Origin: an uncultured Ignavibacteriota bacterium | Lineage (GTDB): Bacteria; Bacteroidota; Ignavibacteria; UBA10030; UBA8401 | Assembly: GCA_903884005.1 (NCBI GenBank) | Contig: CAISDA010000006.1 | Coordinates: forward strand, 186,001 to 250,000 | Length of the DNA: 64,000 nt | Direction of reading: 5' to 3' | In this document: one piece after another, positions 1-8,359 of the stretch | Layout: every line of letters starts with the position of its first letter | Position numbering within the stretch: position 1 is the first letter of the stretch | The notes under the pieces: model-generated | Seen by the model: the letters and a program-made list of their open reading frames with translations, nothing else | Databases searched by the model: none | What the model was told of the DNA's origin: nothing | Program-made: the position numbers and the translations under genes

Positions 1-158
1 GGCTCAATGAACGCCTCCTCGTCCTTCGACGCAATGAATGACCGAAGCGTGACCGAATGACCGCGCCGCGCAAGCTGGCGGATAAGGTGAAAGATCTTCA
101 ACTTATCGCCGCGATACGGCGGATACGGAAAACGCGATGTGAGAAAAAGAATATTCAT
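1..158 (-). CDS. Glycosyltransferase family 4-type protein, N-terminal fragment (cut by window edge)
   Basis: The first 52 codons of a gene that runs off the left edge. The reading begins MNILFLTSRFPYPPYRGDK, then a stretch rich in basic and hydrophobic residues (KIFHLIRQLARRGH). This is the usual first beta-strand/helix of a GT-B fold GT4 transferase, where the N-terminal domain binds the acceptor. ATG is at 158, 16 bases after the stop of the preceding glycosyltransferase. It is the last visible gene of the polysaccharide operon. The donor and acceptor sugars cannot be told. Confidence 0.75.
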   Translation of the reverse strand, partial: MNILFLTSRFPYPPYRGDKLKIFHLIRQLARRGHSVTLRSFIASKDEEAFIE

Positions 159-174
159 TGGTGATGTCAATTGT

Positions 175-1374
175 TCACTGTCTGGGCCGCAGGCGATCGA
201 TGATCGGGCTGTACGCCTGTTCGAACTTTTCGGCAACCGACTCCCAGCTGTATTCCGATTGCACCGTCTTGCGCGCGGCAGCGCCGATCGTGCGGCGCAA
301 ATCGGCCGATTTCAATAACGCGATGATCTTTTCGGCGAATGCTGCCGGATCGTCGGAGATAAAGATGTTCTCCCCGTCGGTGACGTGTATGCCTTCTGCG
401 CCGATCGATGTTGCGACAACCGGTTTCCCGTAGGCCATCATTTCCAATATCTTGATCCGCATGCCGCTGCCGGTAAATAGGGGCACAATGCACACTGCCG
501 TTTTAGCGTAGCAGGGAGCGACATCGTCGACATATCCGGCGATCTCAACACGCGGATCACGCAATGCATCCAGTTCCGGCGCTTTCCCCTTGCCCGTAAC
601 GAGAACGCGGACACCCGGTATCTGCTGCACCACGATCGGCAGCACGTTTGTGTAAAACCACATGAAGCCGTCGATGTTCGGCTTCCAGCTCAGCGACGAC
701 AGGAAAAATATCGTTGCACTTTCGGCTGGTGCCTCCGGCGCGAGCCGGGGGATCTCCACTCCCGCGGGGATCGTCATCGACCGCACCGCGCCGCTCAAGG
801 CGAGAAGCCGTTCTTCGTCCTTGCGGGTGATCATCGTGCACAGGTCGAACCGGCTGCACATGAGCGGTTCGTACCGCTTCATTCTCACATATTCGCTTCG
901 TATGAATATACGAAGAATTTTATTCTTTTCGCTCTGCGCGAATCGTTCGAGCATGGTGGTTTCGAAATCATGCTGGCGCAGCATGATGGGAATGCCGAAT
1001 TTTTTCCGGAGCCTGAGCGCATACGGGGCCATCATCAGATAATCTGCATGGACACAATCGAACCCTCCGGTGCTCGCGAGCGACTCCACTGCTGCCCACA
1101 TCCCCGCTGTCTGATACTTTTCGATGATGTAGGGAGTTCCGCTGGCGTACGAATGCAGAATTTTCATGACCGAATGGCCCGTCGATTCATGCACAAGATG
1201 CACGGAACAATACCGTTTCAACTCATCGGATGCGGCGTCTCCCGGTTTCGCAAACGATACCAGCGTGATCTCGTGGCCCCGCAACGCCAGATATTTCGTG
1301 ATATTGTACATGCTGATGGCTCCCCCGTCGTGGGGAGGATCGTAGAACCTGGGTGTCAGTTGTAATATTTTCAC
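175..1374 (-). CDS. Glycosyltransferase family 4 (GT-B fold)
   Basis: A 399-residue retaining-type sugar transferase, probably acting at the cytoplasmic face during surface-polysaccharide assembly. The N-terminal domain opens VKILQLTPRFYDPPHDGGA. The C-terminal Rossmann domain carries the donor-binding signature IKILEMMAYGKPVVAT followed by GAEGI, typical of GT4 enzymes. I chose the GTG at 1374 because its GTGA overlaps the TGA of the upstream gene (1371-1373) and because homology-like sequence begins exactly there; the longer reading to 1443 lies inside the neighbour. Sugar specificity is unknown. Confidence 0.85.
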   Translation of the reverse strand: MKILQLTPRFYDPPHDGGAISMYNITKYLALRGHEITLVSFAKPGDAASDELKRYCSVHLVHESTGHSVMKILHSYASGTPYIIEKYQTAGMWAAVESLASTGGFDCVHADYLMMAPYALRLRKKFGIPIMLRQHDFETTMLERFAQSEKNKILRIFIRSEYVRMKRYEPLMCSRFDLCTMITRKDEERLLALSGAVRSMTIPAGVEIPRLAPEAPAESATIFFLSSLSWKPNIDGFMWFYTNVLPIVVQQIPGVRVLVTGKGKAPELDALRDPRVEIAGYVDDVAPCYAKTAVCIVPLFTGSGMRIKILEMMAYGKPVVATSIGAEGIHVTDGENIFISDDPAAFAEKIIALLKSADLRRTIGAAARKTVQSEYSWESVAEKFEQAYSPIIDRLRPRQ

Positions 1375-2498
1375 GCGCGTATAAAAAGAATGTCGATCAA
1401 TTTCCGGATAGTCGCCTCGTCGCTGAAATTTTCTTCGAACCATGCTCCGGCGTTCGTCCCGATCGAGTTCCGTTTCCCCTCGGGAAGCACAAAATAATTT
1501 TTGATGCCGTCGATGATGCTGCGCGCCGATCCATCGGCAAGGTAGAGCACATTGACCCCGTCGCGCAGCCCCTGCAGCGCAATGGCGGGTTTCGTTGTCA
1601 GCGCGGCTTTTCCGATCATCGCCGTGGCCATAAAACTCGACCTCCGCTCGCTCACTCCATCCGCATACGGAAGGACGAAGAGGTCCGCCGTGCGCAGCAA
1701 ACGGAATAACTCATTGCCTTCGACAAATCCATGCATCTCGACACCCGGCAGACGCCCGATCCGTGCCGCCATCGCGCGATCATCGGCGGACGGCGTCGTA
1801 TCCAAGCCGCCTACCAGATGGAGCGTGGAGCGTTCGAGCAGCGACGGATCGGTTTCGAACGCTTCCAGGAGATGCTCGATCCCTTTTCCGTACCGGATCA
1901 GGCCGAAGAAAAAAATATTTCTTTTGCCGCTCGTCCCGCCTCGTGACACTGAGTCGTCGTCCTCATACGCAGCTCGGGCGGCGTCGGGCAGCACGATGGT
2001 CGCACCGGCCGAGAGCAGCACGATCTGTTTCCACGGAAACACCTTCCTGATTCCCACAAGATTCGGCGTATCGGCGGCGATCACGCCGTGAACAAAGACA
2101 GTCATCAGTATCGTGCGCACTTTACCGAGAAACGAATAATCGGCATACTCGTGCAGATACAATGTTGTCCGGATCCCGGCCACCCTCAGCAGCAAAGGGA
2201 TGAGCACCAGCGATATGCTCCGTCCAAACCTCGCCGAAGGATAGTGAAAAAGAACGCTGGTGACCCCTCTCTGTTTCAGCGTGCGCAGCAGCGGAACGAT
2301 CGCCGCCACATTCCACTTCGGCACGACAGGGTAGATGTTCTCTTCGCCACGCTGGTCACTCGAGGTGACGATGATCGAGTCGATCCCGCGGTGCAGCAGC
2401 ATATGGTGAAATTTTTGAGCTGCGTCTCCGACTCCGTCCTTCGAGGGCGGAACATGCGATGATACCTGGCACAGTGTGCGCGCGGATCGTGTCGTCAT
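1371..2498 (-). CDS. Glycosyltransferase family 4 (GT-B fold)
   Basis: A 375-residue protein with a GT-B layout. The N-terminal half starts with a short strand and a glycine-containing loop (CQVSSHVPPSKDGVGD). The C-terminal half has NIFFFGLIRYGKGIEHLLEA and DLFVLPYADGVSERRSS, the usual donor-nucleotide region of family 4 transferases. It sits three bases after the GT2 gene and overlaps the next transferase by four bases, so translation is probably coupled. It presumably adds one sugar of the repeat unit; which one cannot be read from sequence. Confidence 0.82.
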   Translation of the reverse strand: MTTRSARTLCQVSSHVPPSKDGVGDAAQKFHHMLLHRGIDSIIVTSSDQRGEENIYPVVPKWNVAAIVPLLRTLKQRGVTSVLFHYPSARFGRSISLVLIPLLLRVAGIRTTLYLHEYADYSFLGKVRTILMTVFVHGVIAADTPNLVGIRKVFPWKQIVLLSAGATIVLPDAARAAYEDDDSVSRGGTSGKRNIFFFGLIRYGKGIEHLLEAFETDPSLLERSTLHLVGGLDTTPSADDRAMAARIGRLPGVEMHGFVEGNELFRLLRTADLFVLPYADGVSERRSSFMATAMIGKAALTTKPAIALQGLRDGVNVLYLADGSARSIIDGIKNYFVLPEGKRNSIGTNAGAWFEENFSDEATIRKLIDILFIRA

Positions 2499-2501
2499 CG
2501 G

Positions 2502-3389
2502 CTAGATCCCGAATTCTGCAACAACGAGGCGCAATGCCGCCGCGTTGATGCGGGCGCTTCTCCATTTTCCCGCAAGCACCAGGACGATGGATTTTTCGAG
2601 GAGTGAAAGATATATAATGTACCGCGCACAGCCTGCCTCAATGGTGGTATGATAGTGCTTCCAAAATAGTATTTTGCTTCGATTATAGTGATGCACGGCA
2701 TACATCGACGCCTGTGCCGAACTTACTTCTCCGTAGTGCACGATGCGCGCATCGGGAAAATACACCGACGGAAGTCCGCGGTGCGTCAGCCGGCAGCAGA
2801 GGCCGACTTCTTCAGAATACATGACGATATCCGGGTCGAAGAGTCCGTGCATCTCTACGACGGCACGCCGCACTGCAAGGCAGGCGCCTTTCACGACATC
2901 GCACTGCTGCGGGCCCTTCGCCTCGTCTGCATACACATACGGGTTCGATCCGAACAACAAATGCTCCTGTGCCAGCGTCCGGAGCGTCGGGAAGCGGTAA
3001 TGATCCGTTTGATACGTGCCGTCGCCGTTCAAGAGCATGGGCCCGGCTGCGCCGATCTCATGATGCGCCGCGAGATAATCGCAGAGCAATTCCAGGCTCG
3101 CATCGATCAGCAGCGTATCGGGATTGATGAGCACAATGATGTCATTGTTCGCTTCGCGCACCAGCAAATTGTTGGCCGCAACAAAACCGATATTTCCTTC
3201 GGGTATCACAAGCCTGCACTGCTCATCAGTAATGCCGCCGAGCTGTAGGCGTTCATCCATATCGGCGGAATTGTCGCAGATGAGAATCTCATACCGATAC
3301 TTTTTGATGAAGGTGCGAATTGTCCCGACCAGCGTGACGACGAGCGGGGCGGTGTGATAATTGACGATGAGAAACGATATCGAGTTCAT
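2502..3389 (-). CDS. Glycosyltransferase family 2 (rhamnosyltransferase-like)
   Basis: A 295-residue inverting GT-A transferase. The start SISFLIVNYHTAPLV is the first strand of GT2 enzymes, followed by ILICDNSAD (nucleotide pocket). LINPDTLLID replaces the DXD-type metal site with the NPD form common in WbbL-like rhamnosyltransferases. MYSEEVGLCCRLTHRG resembles the catalytic ED-x-D region. Six bases separate it from the flippase stop and three from the next transferase. The rhamnosyltransferase guess is supported only by family resemblance and by rfbB (the dTDP-sugar pathway) in the same operon. Confidence 0.83.
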   Translation of the reverse strand: MNSISFLIVNYHTAPLVVTLVGTIRTFIKKYRYEILICDNSADMDERLQLGGITDEQCRLVIPEGNIGFVAANNLLVREANNDIIVLINPDTLLIDASLELLCDYLAAHHEIGAAGPMLLNGDGTYQTDHYRFPTLRTLAQEHLLFGSNPYVYADEAKGPQQCDVVKGACLAVRRAVVEMHGLFDPDIVMYSEEVGLCCRLTHRGLPSVYFPDARIVHYGEVSSAQASMYAVHHYNRSKILFWKHYHTTIEAGCARYIIYLSLLEKSIVLVLAGKWRSARINAAALRLVVAEFGI

Positions 3390-3395
3390 GTGCTC

Positions 3396-4673
3396 TTATC
3401 CCCTGCGCAGGTACGTACCGCGAATGGGAAGAATCTGATGGAAAAAATAGAACTGAAATGCGAAGGCGACCATTTCCGTGGCGATCTTCACGGACGATGC
3501 CCCCACCTGCCCGAATTCCTTCGCAACGAGTGCGTTCATGCCGATATTGAACACGGCGCCGAGCGTGATCGCCGCCGTCACGATCTTCTCTTTCCCCATT
3601 GCGATCAACGCATTGCCGATAAGAATATTGACGTAGTAAAAAGGCATGACCCACGACAGCAAACGGAATGAATCCGCCGCATGAGCGTATGGTGTGCCAT
3701 AGAGCAGCACAATGATCTGTCCGGCGAACACCGAGCACACAAGCGCAAAGGTGGATCCGATGGTCATGAGAATGAAAAATGTCCGCCGGTACTGCCTGAT
3801 GAATTCGCCGCGATTTCCCTCGAAGGTTCTGGAGAGGATCGGGAAGACCGATGCAACGATCGCCGAGGGGATGAACAACTGCGCGTCGCTGATCCGGAAT
3901 GCGGCGTTATACCATCCCACTTCCGAGACCGGACGATAGTACACGAGAAAGAATGTATCGATGCGCATATAGAGCGCCGCAACCAATGCCGCGAACGCGA
4001 ACGGGAGCGCTTCCCTGATCAGCTCGAGAGCCCTCGCCCGTTCGATCGAAAAAACGATGCGTTCCCCTTCGTTCCTCCAAAACCGGAAACTGACGATCAT
4101 GGACACAATGTTGCTCGCGATGTACGCGACACCGACGCCGAACAGGCCGAATCCGCATGCGAGGGCGGTGATGGACACCATGCAGAGAACGCTCTTTTCC
4201 CAGAGCAGAATGAACGAAATATTGCTCATCTTCTCGCGCCCCTCGAACCCGCGCATGAGCGACACGTTCATCATTTCGAGCACCATGCTGATGCCGAACA
4301 CGCAGAAGACCGCCGGTATCGGGAACGTGAAGTACGTCGACACGATCAATGCGCTGAACGCCACGACGCCGAGGATGCTTTTAAGCACGACTACTTCACC
4401 GAGCAGACGGCCCGCCGGCACGGTGCGATGGGCGATGCGGCGAATGAGCGGCACCGTGAATCCGAATTCCTCGAAGATGCCGAAGAAGGCAACAAGCATG
4501 AGAATCGTGGAGAACGTGCCGAAGAGCACGTCTCCGAGCATGCGCGCGACGTAGATCAGGAGCACGGATGTGGCAATTTTAGTGCCAATGCGCGCAGCGA
4601 TGAGGATCATGCTGTTTCGAAACACGGTATCGGTCGTGAGTTTGCCGATCCATCGGCGGCCTTCTTGGATCAC
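3396..4673 (-). CDS. Polysaccharide flippase, Wzx-type (MOP superfamily)
   Basis: A 425-residue, strongly hydrophobic protein with many predicted membrane spans and the N-terminal pattern TVFRNSMILIAARIGTKIAT seen in Wzx/PST flippases. It would move undecaprenyl-linked repeat units from the cytoplasmic to the periplasmic face. I placed the start at the GTG at 4673, whose GTGA shares bases with the TGA stop (4670-4672) of the O-antigen ligase gene; a longer ATG reading to 4730 would overlap that gene by 61 bases. Its place beside the polymerase and Wzz supports a Wzx/Wzy-type pathway. Confidence 0.85.
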   Translation of the reverse strand: MIQEGRRWIGKLTTDTVFRNSMILIAARIGTKIATSVLLIYVARMLGDVLFGTFSTILMLVAFFGIFEEFGFTVPLIRRIAHRTVPAGRLLGEVVVLKSILGVVAFSALIVSTYFTFPIPAVFCVFGISMVLEMMNVSLMRGFEGREKMSNISFILLWEKSVLCMVSITALACGFGLFGVGVAYIASNIVSMIVSFRFWRNEGERIVFSIERARALELIREALPFAFAALVAALYMRIDTFFLVYYRPVSEVGWYNAAFRISDAQLFIPSAIVASVFPILSRTFEGNRGEFIRQYRRTFFILMTIGSTFALVCSVFAGQIIVLLYGTPYAHAADSFRLLSWVMPFYYVNILIGNALIAMGKEKIVTAAITLGAVFNIGMNALVAKEFGQVGASSVKIATEMVAFAFQFYFFHQILPIRGTYLRRG

Positions 4674-6088
4674 CGCGCGCCATCCTTTCGCGTCCACGAC
4701 TGCATGACGCCGATGGCGCCGAGCAGGCATCCGACATACAATGCCAGGGCAAGGTCGTTAAGGTGCCATGTGGTCAGCGATTTGAACATGATCACGACAA
4801 GCATCGTGCCGAACGCCAGGGCGAGTCCGAGATCTTCGCTCTCTTTCATGCGCGAGAGCAGCCGGACCCACACCGTCAGAGCGGTGCCGAAAACAGAAAG
4901 GAATAATGTGAGCCCGACGATGCCCATCTTCGACAGGACATACAAATAGCTGTTGTGGATGAACGTATGCTCCACATTGCCGAGGCCGATCGCAAAAAAT
5001 TTATAGATGTATCCCAGTCCGATGCCGGTCCACGGATGTGCGGCAAAGAGGTCGTACGCCAGCTTCCATTCGGTGAAGCGGATCAATGTGGATGTGTCCA
5101 GTTTTTTGGATGACAGGATCGTGAAACGCACAAAGAACAGATTCAGAGAGATCAGATCGAACAGGAACAGCACGAACACGACGATGCCGACGGCAATCGA
5201 GGCTAGCGCGATCGCCTTGAAATATTTCCTGCTGTTGGGCACATGCGCGTAGAGCAGCACCACGAGTATCGCTCCGCCGATCGCCGCCGCCAGCCACGAT
5301 CCGCGTGTGAGGCTTAAAAAAAGCGCGACCATGGACAGCACGTTGCACACAAGGAGGGTCACTCGCTTCTCTATCGACCGGGCAAAGGGAAGCATCGCCG
5401 CGCTTGCGACAAAGAGCATGGGATATGTCCCCTCGTGCGCGCCGGTGATGCGCTCGAAGAACACGGCCTTCCCTGTGTCGGCGTCGTAGCCCGTCGACGA
5501 AAGCGAATACCCGATCGCCATGACCATGCCGATGATGCCGCAGACGATCGTCGCCCAGAACAGCACATGAAGGTCTTTTCGTGAGCGGACGAGACCGAGC
5601 ACAAGAAAGAAGCTGCAGTAGTACGCGAACAGCCGCATGTCGGCGAGCGCATTTTTTATGGTGATCCCATGCATGATACCGACACCGACAAAGAACGGAA
5701 GCGAACAGAGGAAGAGCACGATCGGCAGTTTCAACGACGTGGACGTCTCGGCGTAACGGGCGCCAAGGCTAATGTTTGTAACCCATGCGCAGGCGGCGAA
5801 CAGCAGCACGAAATCCATCGCATACAGATTCAGGCCAAGCGCCGGAACGACAAAGAGCTTGCCGATGATATCGGCGTCGAGGGCGAACGTGACAAACGCC
5901 GCGGCAATGAACACAGCGCGGTAATCGACAATGATCGCGGCGAAAAACAACATCGCAACGATCCCGCCAAGCAATAATGCCGGATTGTTCAGCGTCCAGG
6001 CGGCGACCGCAAGCAATGCCTGCAGGAGCACACCGAGCGCGAACAACATCGTCCGTCGAGACACTTTCCCCGCCGCTGCCATGGTCAT
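4670..6088 (-). CDS. O-antigen ligase/polymerase family membrane protein (Wzy/WaaL-like)
   Basis: A multi-pass membrane protein of about 472 residues. The periplasmic-loop signature HPWTGIGLGY followed by HTFIHNSYLYVL matches the Wzy_C (O-antigen ligase) family. Members either polymerise undecaprenyl-linked repeats (Wzy) or ligate glycan to lipid A core or protein (WaaL, PglL); sequence alone does not say which. Next to Wzx and Wzz a polymerase role is more likely. The start is uncertain: ATG at 6088 avoids overlap with the wzz stop, while an ATG at 6130 is also open. Neither has a clear ribosome binding site. Confidence 0.82.
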   Translation of the reverse strand: MTMAAAGKVSRRTMLFALGVLLQALLAVAAWTLNNPALLLGGIVAMLFFAAIIVDYRAVFIAAAFVTFALDADIIGKLFVVPALGLNLYAMDFVLLFAACAWVTNISLGARYAETSTSLKLPIVLFLCSLPFFVGVGIMHGITIKNALADMRLFAYYCSFFLVLGLVRSRKDLHVLFWATIVCGIIGMVMAIGYSLSSTGYDADTGKAVFFERITGAHEGTYPMLFVASAAMLPFARSIEKRVTLLVCNVLSMVALFLSLTRGSWLAAAIGGAILVVLLYAHVPNSRKYFKAIALASIAVGIVVFVLFLFDLISLNLFFVRFTILSSKKLDTSTLIRFTEWKLAYDLFAAHPWTGIGLGYIYKFFAIGLGNVEHTFIHNSYLYVLSKMGIVGLTLFLSVFGTALTVWVRLLSRMKESEDLGLALAFGTMLVVIMFKSLTTWHLNDLALALYVGCLLGAIGVMQSWTRKDGAR

Positions 6089-6101
6089 CGCTGTGTGAGG
6101 A

Positions 6102-7274
6102 TTATTGGAAATTATTCTTGACCTGAGCATATTTTTCAGGATGGTTCCTCTTCAGCACATCCACATACGCCATGGCAAAGACGAACAGCAAACTCAGGGC
6201 AAGGCTCGCGCCGAATGCCGTTACGATGATCGTGAGGCGTTTCGGTTTCACCTTCTTCTCCGCTTTCACCGCCTTATCGAGCACAAGGATCACGGGGATG
6301 TCTTTTTGTTCGTCGATCTTTGCCTGCTCATACAACGGATAAATATATTCAAGGACCTTCTGCTGTATCGCCACCTGGCGGTACGTGCGCAACGCTCCGA
6401 TCCCCGCCTGCGGCACATGCGACAATTTTTTGGTGAGTTCGTTCAGCTCGGCTTTAGCCTGCTGCAGGATCTGGTTGTCCGGCGTAAAATTCCGTTCGAG
6501 CATCGACACTTCAATTTCACGTTTCATTTTCAGGGCATACAATTCTCCGATGCCGGAAGTGCCTCCCGTGCCCGACTGGTCGGGACTCATCATGAGCGGG
6601 CTTGTTTCCTGGAATAGTTTCAGCGAATCTTCCGCCTCGCGCAGTTCGCGCCTAATGTCGCCGACGCGCTGTTCGATGAACTCCCGGTTGTTCCGCGCTT
6701 CCTGCGTGCCGAGACGGACACTGATCGTGTTCAAGAGCTCGACAAAATGATTCGCAATATCGGCAGCCCGCTGCGGGTCCGTGTCCAGCACATCGACCGT
6801 GATGTTGTCGTCATCCTGCACTTCGAAATTGGTGTTTGCCGTCAGTTCTTTGATCGCCAGTTCCATCGACTTATCCGGGACATCATAGACGTTGATGAGA
6901 TCGTATTTTGTGATGACGTCTTCCATGGCCGTTCGGCTTCGGAAAATAGCGAGATAATTATACGCTCCCTTGCTCTGCGATGCGAGGCCTCCGAGTTTCG
7001 AGACGCCTCCGCTCAGGCTTTTCAGCGCAGAGGTCGCCGAACCCATGAGGGATGTTCCCGACGCGTCTTTCGGAGGCATGATAGAGGCCGTCGCACGGTA
7101 CCACTTCGGCAGTATCATGCTGATCCCTGCGGCCAGCAGCGTCACAACAACAACATTGATGAGGATCATCTTCTTCCATTTCGCAAGAAGCAGCAGATAG
7201 TCCCAGCTGCTCACGTTGTTTTCGGAAGGCGTCGTGGAGAGGTGTTCTTGATCGTTCATCGTCGGGTCATTCAT
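6102..7274 (-). CDS. Polysaccharide chain-length determinant (Wzz-type)
   Basis: A 390-residue inner-membrane co-polymerase that sets glycan chain length. It has a short cytoplasmic N-terminus, a transmembrane segment near residues 36-57, the Wzz start of the periplasmic domain (PKWYRATASIMPP), a long helical coiled-coil region (about 165-290), and a second transmembrane segment near 345-370. There is no C-terminal tyrosine-kinase domain, so it is of the open-type Wzz/PCP class. It follows the GT9 gene by 21 bases and precedes the ligase/polymerase gene. Confidence 0.85.
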   Translation of the reverse strand: MNDPTMNDQEHLSTTPSENNVSSWDYLLLLAKWKKMILINVVVVTLLAAGISMILPKWYRATASIMPPKDASGTSLMGSATSALKSLSGGVSKLGGLASQSKGAYNYLAIFRSRTAMEDVITKYDLINVYDVPDKSMELAIKELTANTNFEVQDDDNITVDVLDTDPQRAADIANHFVELLNTISVRLGTQEARNNREFIEQRVGDIRRELREAEDSLKLFQETSPLMMSPDQSGTGGTSGIGELYALKMKREIEVSMLERNFTPDNQILQQAKAELNELTKKLSHVPQAGIGALRTYRQVAIQQKVLEYIYPLYEQAKIDEQKDIPVILVLDKAVKAEKKVKPKRLTIIVTAFGASLALSLLFVFAMAYVDVLKRNHPEKYAQVKNNFQ

Positions 7275-7295
7275 AGTCGTGGGAATAAATAATCA

Positions 7296-8351
7296 TTACA
7301 CAAGGCGCTGCACGGCAGCGGCGATCATCGCGGGAGTGATATGCCGCATCGAATCGTGCGGGCATACCGGTGTAAAATAGCATCCGCAGGGCACGGGAGG
7401 CTCGACGATCTCGCCGAGGCCGTACAGTTCGAATTCGTTCTTATTGAAAATATTGTTCATCAGCACAAGTTTCTTGCCCAGGCCGAGCGCGATGTGCATG
7501 CCCATCGTCACCTGCGTGACAACGCAATCGGCTTCGTTCATGAGCGAAATGAATTCACTCAGACTGAAATGGCCGGGATACAGGCCGCCGGCTTTGAGTG
7601 CAAGCGACGAATTTTTTTCGTGTTCCTGTTCCCCGCCCAGCCAGAGTATTTCATGGCCGTGTGTGTGCACGAGGCGCGCAAATTCGATCCAGTGTTCTTC
7701 GGGCCAGAGCCGCGACGACCACCGGCCGCCGCATCCGGTGTTGCACCCGATGATTTTTTTATCGTGTGGGATGTTCCAGCTCCGATGCGCCGGCAGGTCC
7801 AGAATGTAGGGCTCCTTGCGATACTCGAAGCCGCATATCTCAAAGATTTCCTCGGGATAGCTTTTCGTATTCGCTTTGCTCACATCGTCGAAGAGCCCCG
7901 TGAGATATTTGGGTTCGGCGCGTTCGTCGAATACCCTGCACCTGCCGTAGCGGTCCATTCCGAAACCGAATTTTTTAGCCGCGGCGACCTGCTCTGCAAC
8001 GGCGATCGCCTCTTTGTCCTTGTCCAGCGAATACAGAATATCGAACTCGCAATTGAGCAGCCAGACCAGATCTTTGGGCGAATATTTCACGACCTCATCC
8101 ACGGCCGCACGCGGCACCAGGTCCGGAAAATCCGTCAGCCAGGTGATATGGGCGTCGGGCATACGCTCTTTAATGCGCGTCAGCAGCGGGGTCGTGCGTA
8201 TCACATCGCCCGCGGCGCCGAGTTTGATGATCAGCACACGTTCATTGATCGGACGATAATCGGGACATCCGTCGCAATGCACGCCGCGTTCCTTGTGCGG
8301 CTTGCACGGAACATATCCCTTAAGATATCTGCAGTCGTTGTGTATGATCAT
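7296..8351 (-). CDS. Glycosyltransferase family 9 (heptosyltransferase-like) with N-terminal Cys cluster
   Basis: A 351-residue protein. From about residue 36 it shows the ADP-heptose transferase signature RVLIIKLGAAGDVIRTTP, and later GCGGRWSSRLWPEEHW and a donor-site region near the C-terminus. Before the fold lies a 30-residue extension with cysteines in DCRYLKGYVPC and HCDGC, a possible metal site not needed for GT9 catalysis. The start at 8351 gives an 8-base gap to the upstream stop; an upstream reading to 8525 lies inside the Wza-like gene. It likely transfers a heptose or related sugar to a lipid-linked acceptor. Confidence 0.83.
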   Translation of the reverse strand: MIIHNDCRYLKGYVPCKPHKERGVHCDGCPDYRPINERVLIIKLGAAGDVIRTTPLLTRIKERMPDAHITWLTDFPDLVPRAAVDEVVKYSPKDLVWLLNCEFDILYSLDKDKEAIAVAEQVAAAKKFGFGMDRYGRCRVFDERAEPKYLTGLFDDVSKANTKSYPEEIFEICGFEYRKEPYILDLPAHRSWNIPHDKKIIGCNTGCGGRWSSRLWPEEHWIEFARLVHTHGHEILWLGGEQEHEKNSSLALKAGGLYPGHFSLSEFISLMNEADCVVTQVTMGMHIALGLGKKLVLMNNIFNKNEFELYGLGEIVEPPVPCGCYFTPVCPHDSMRHITPAMIAAAVQRLV

Positions 8352-8359
8352 GGTTCGAA

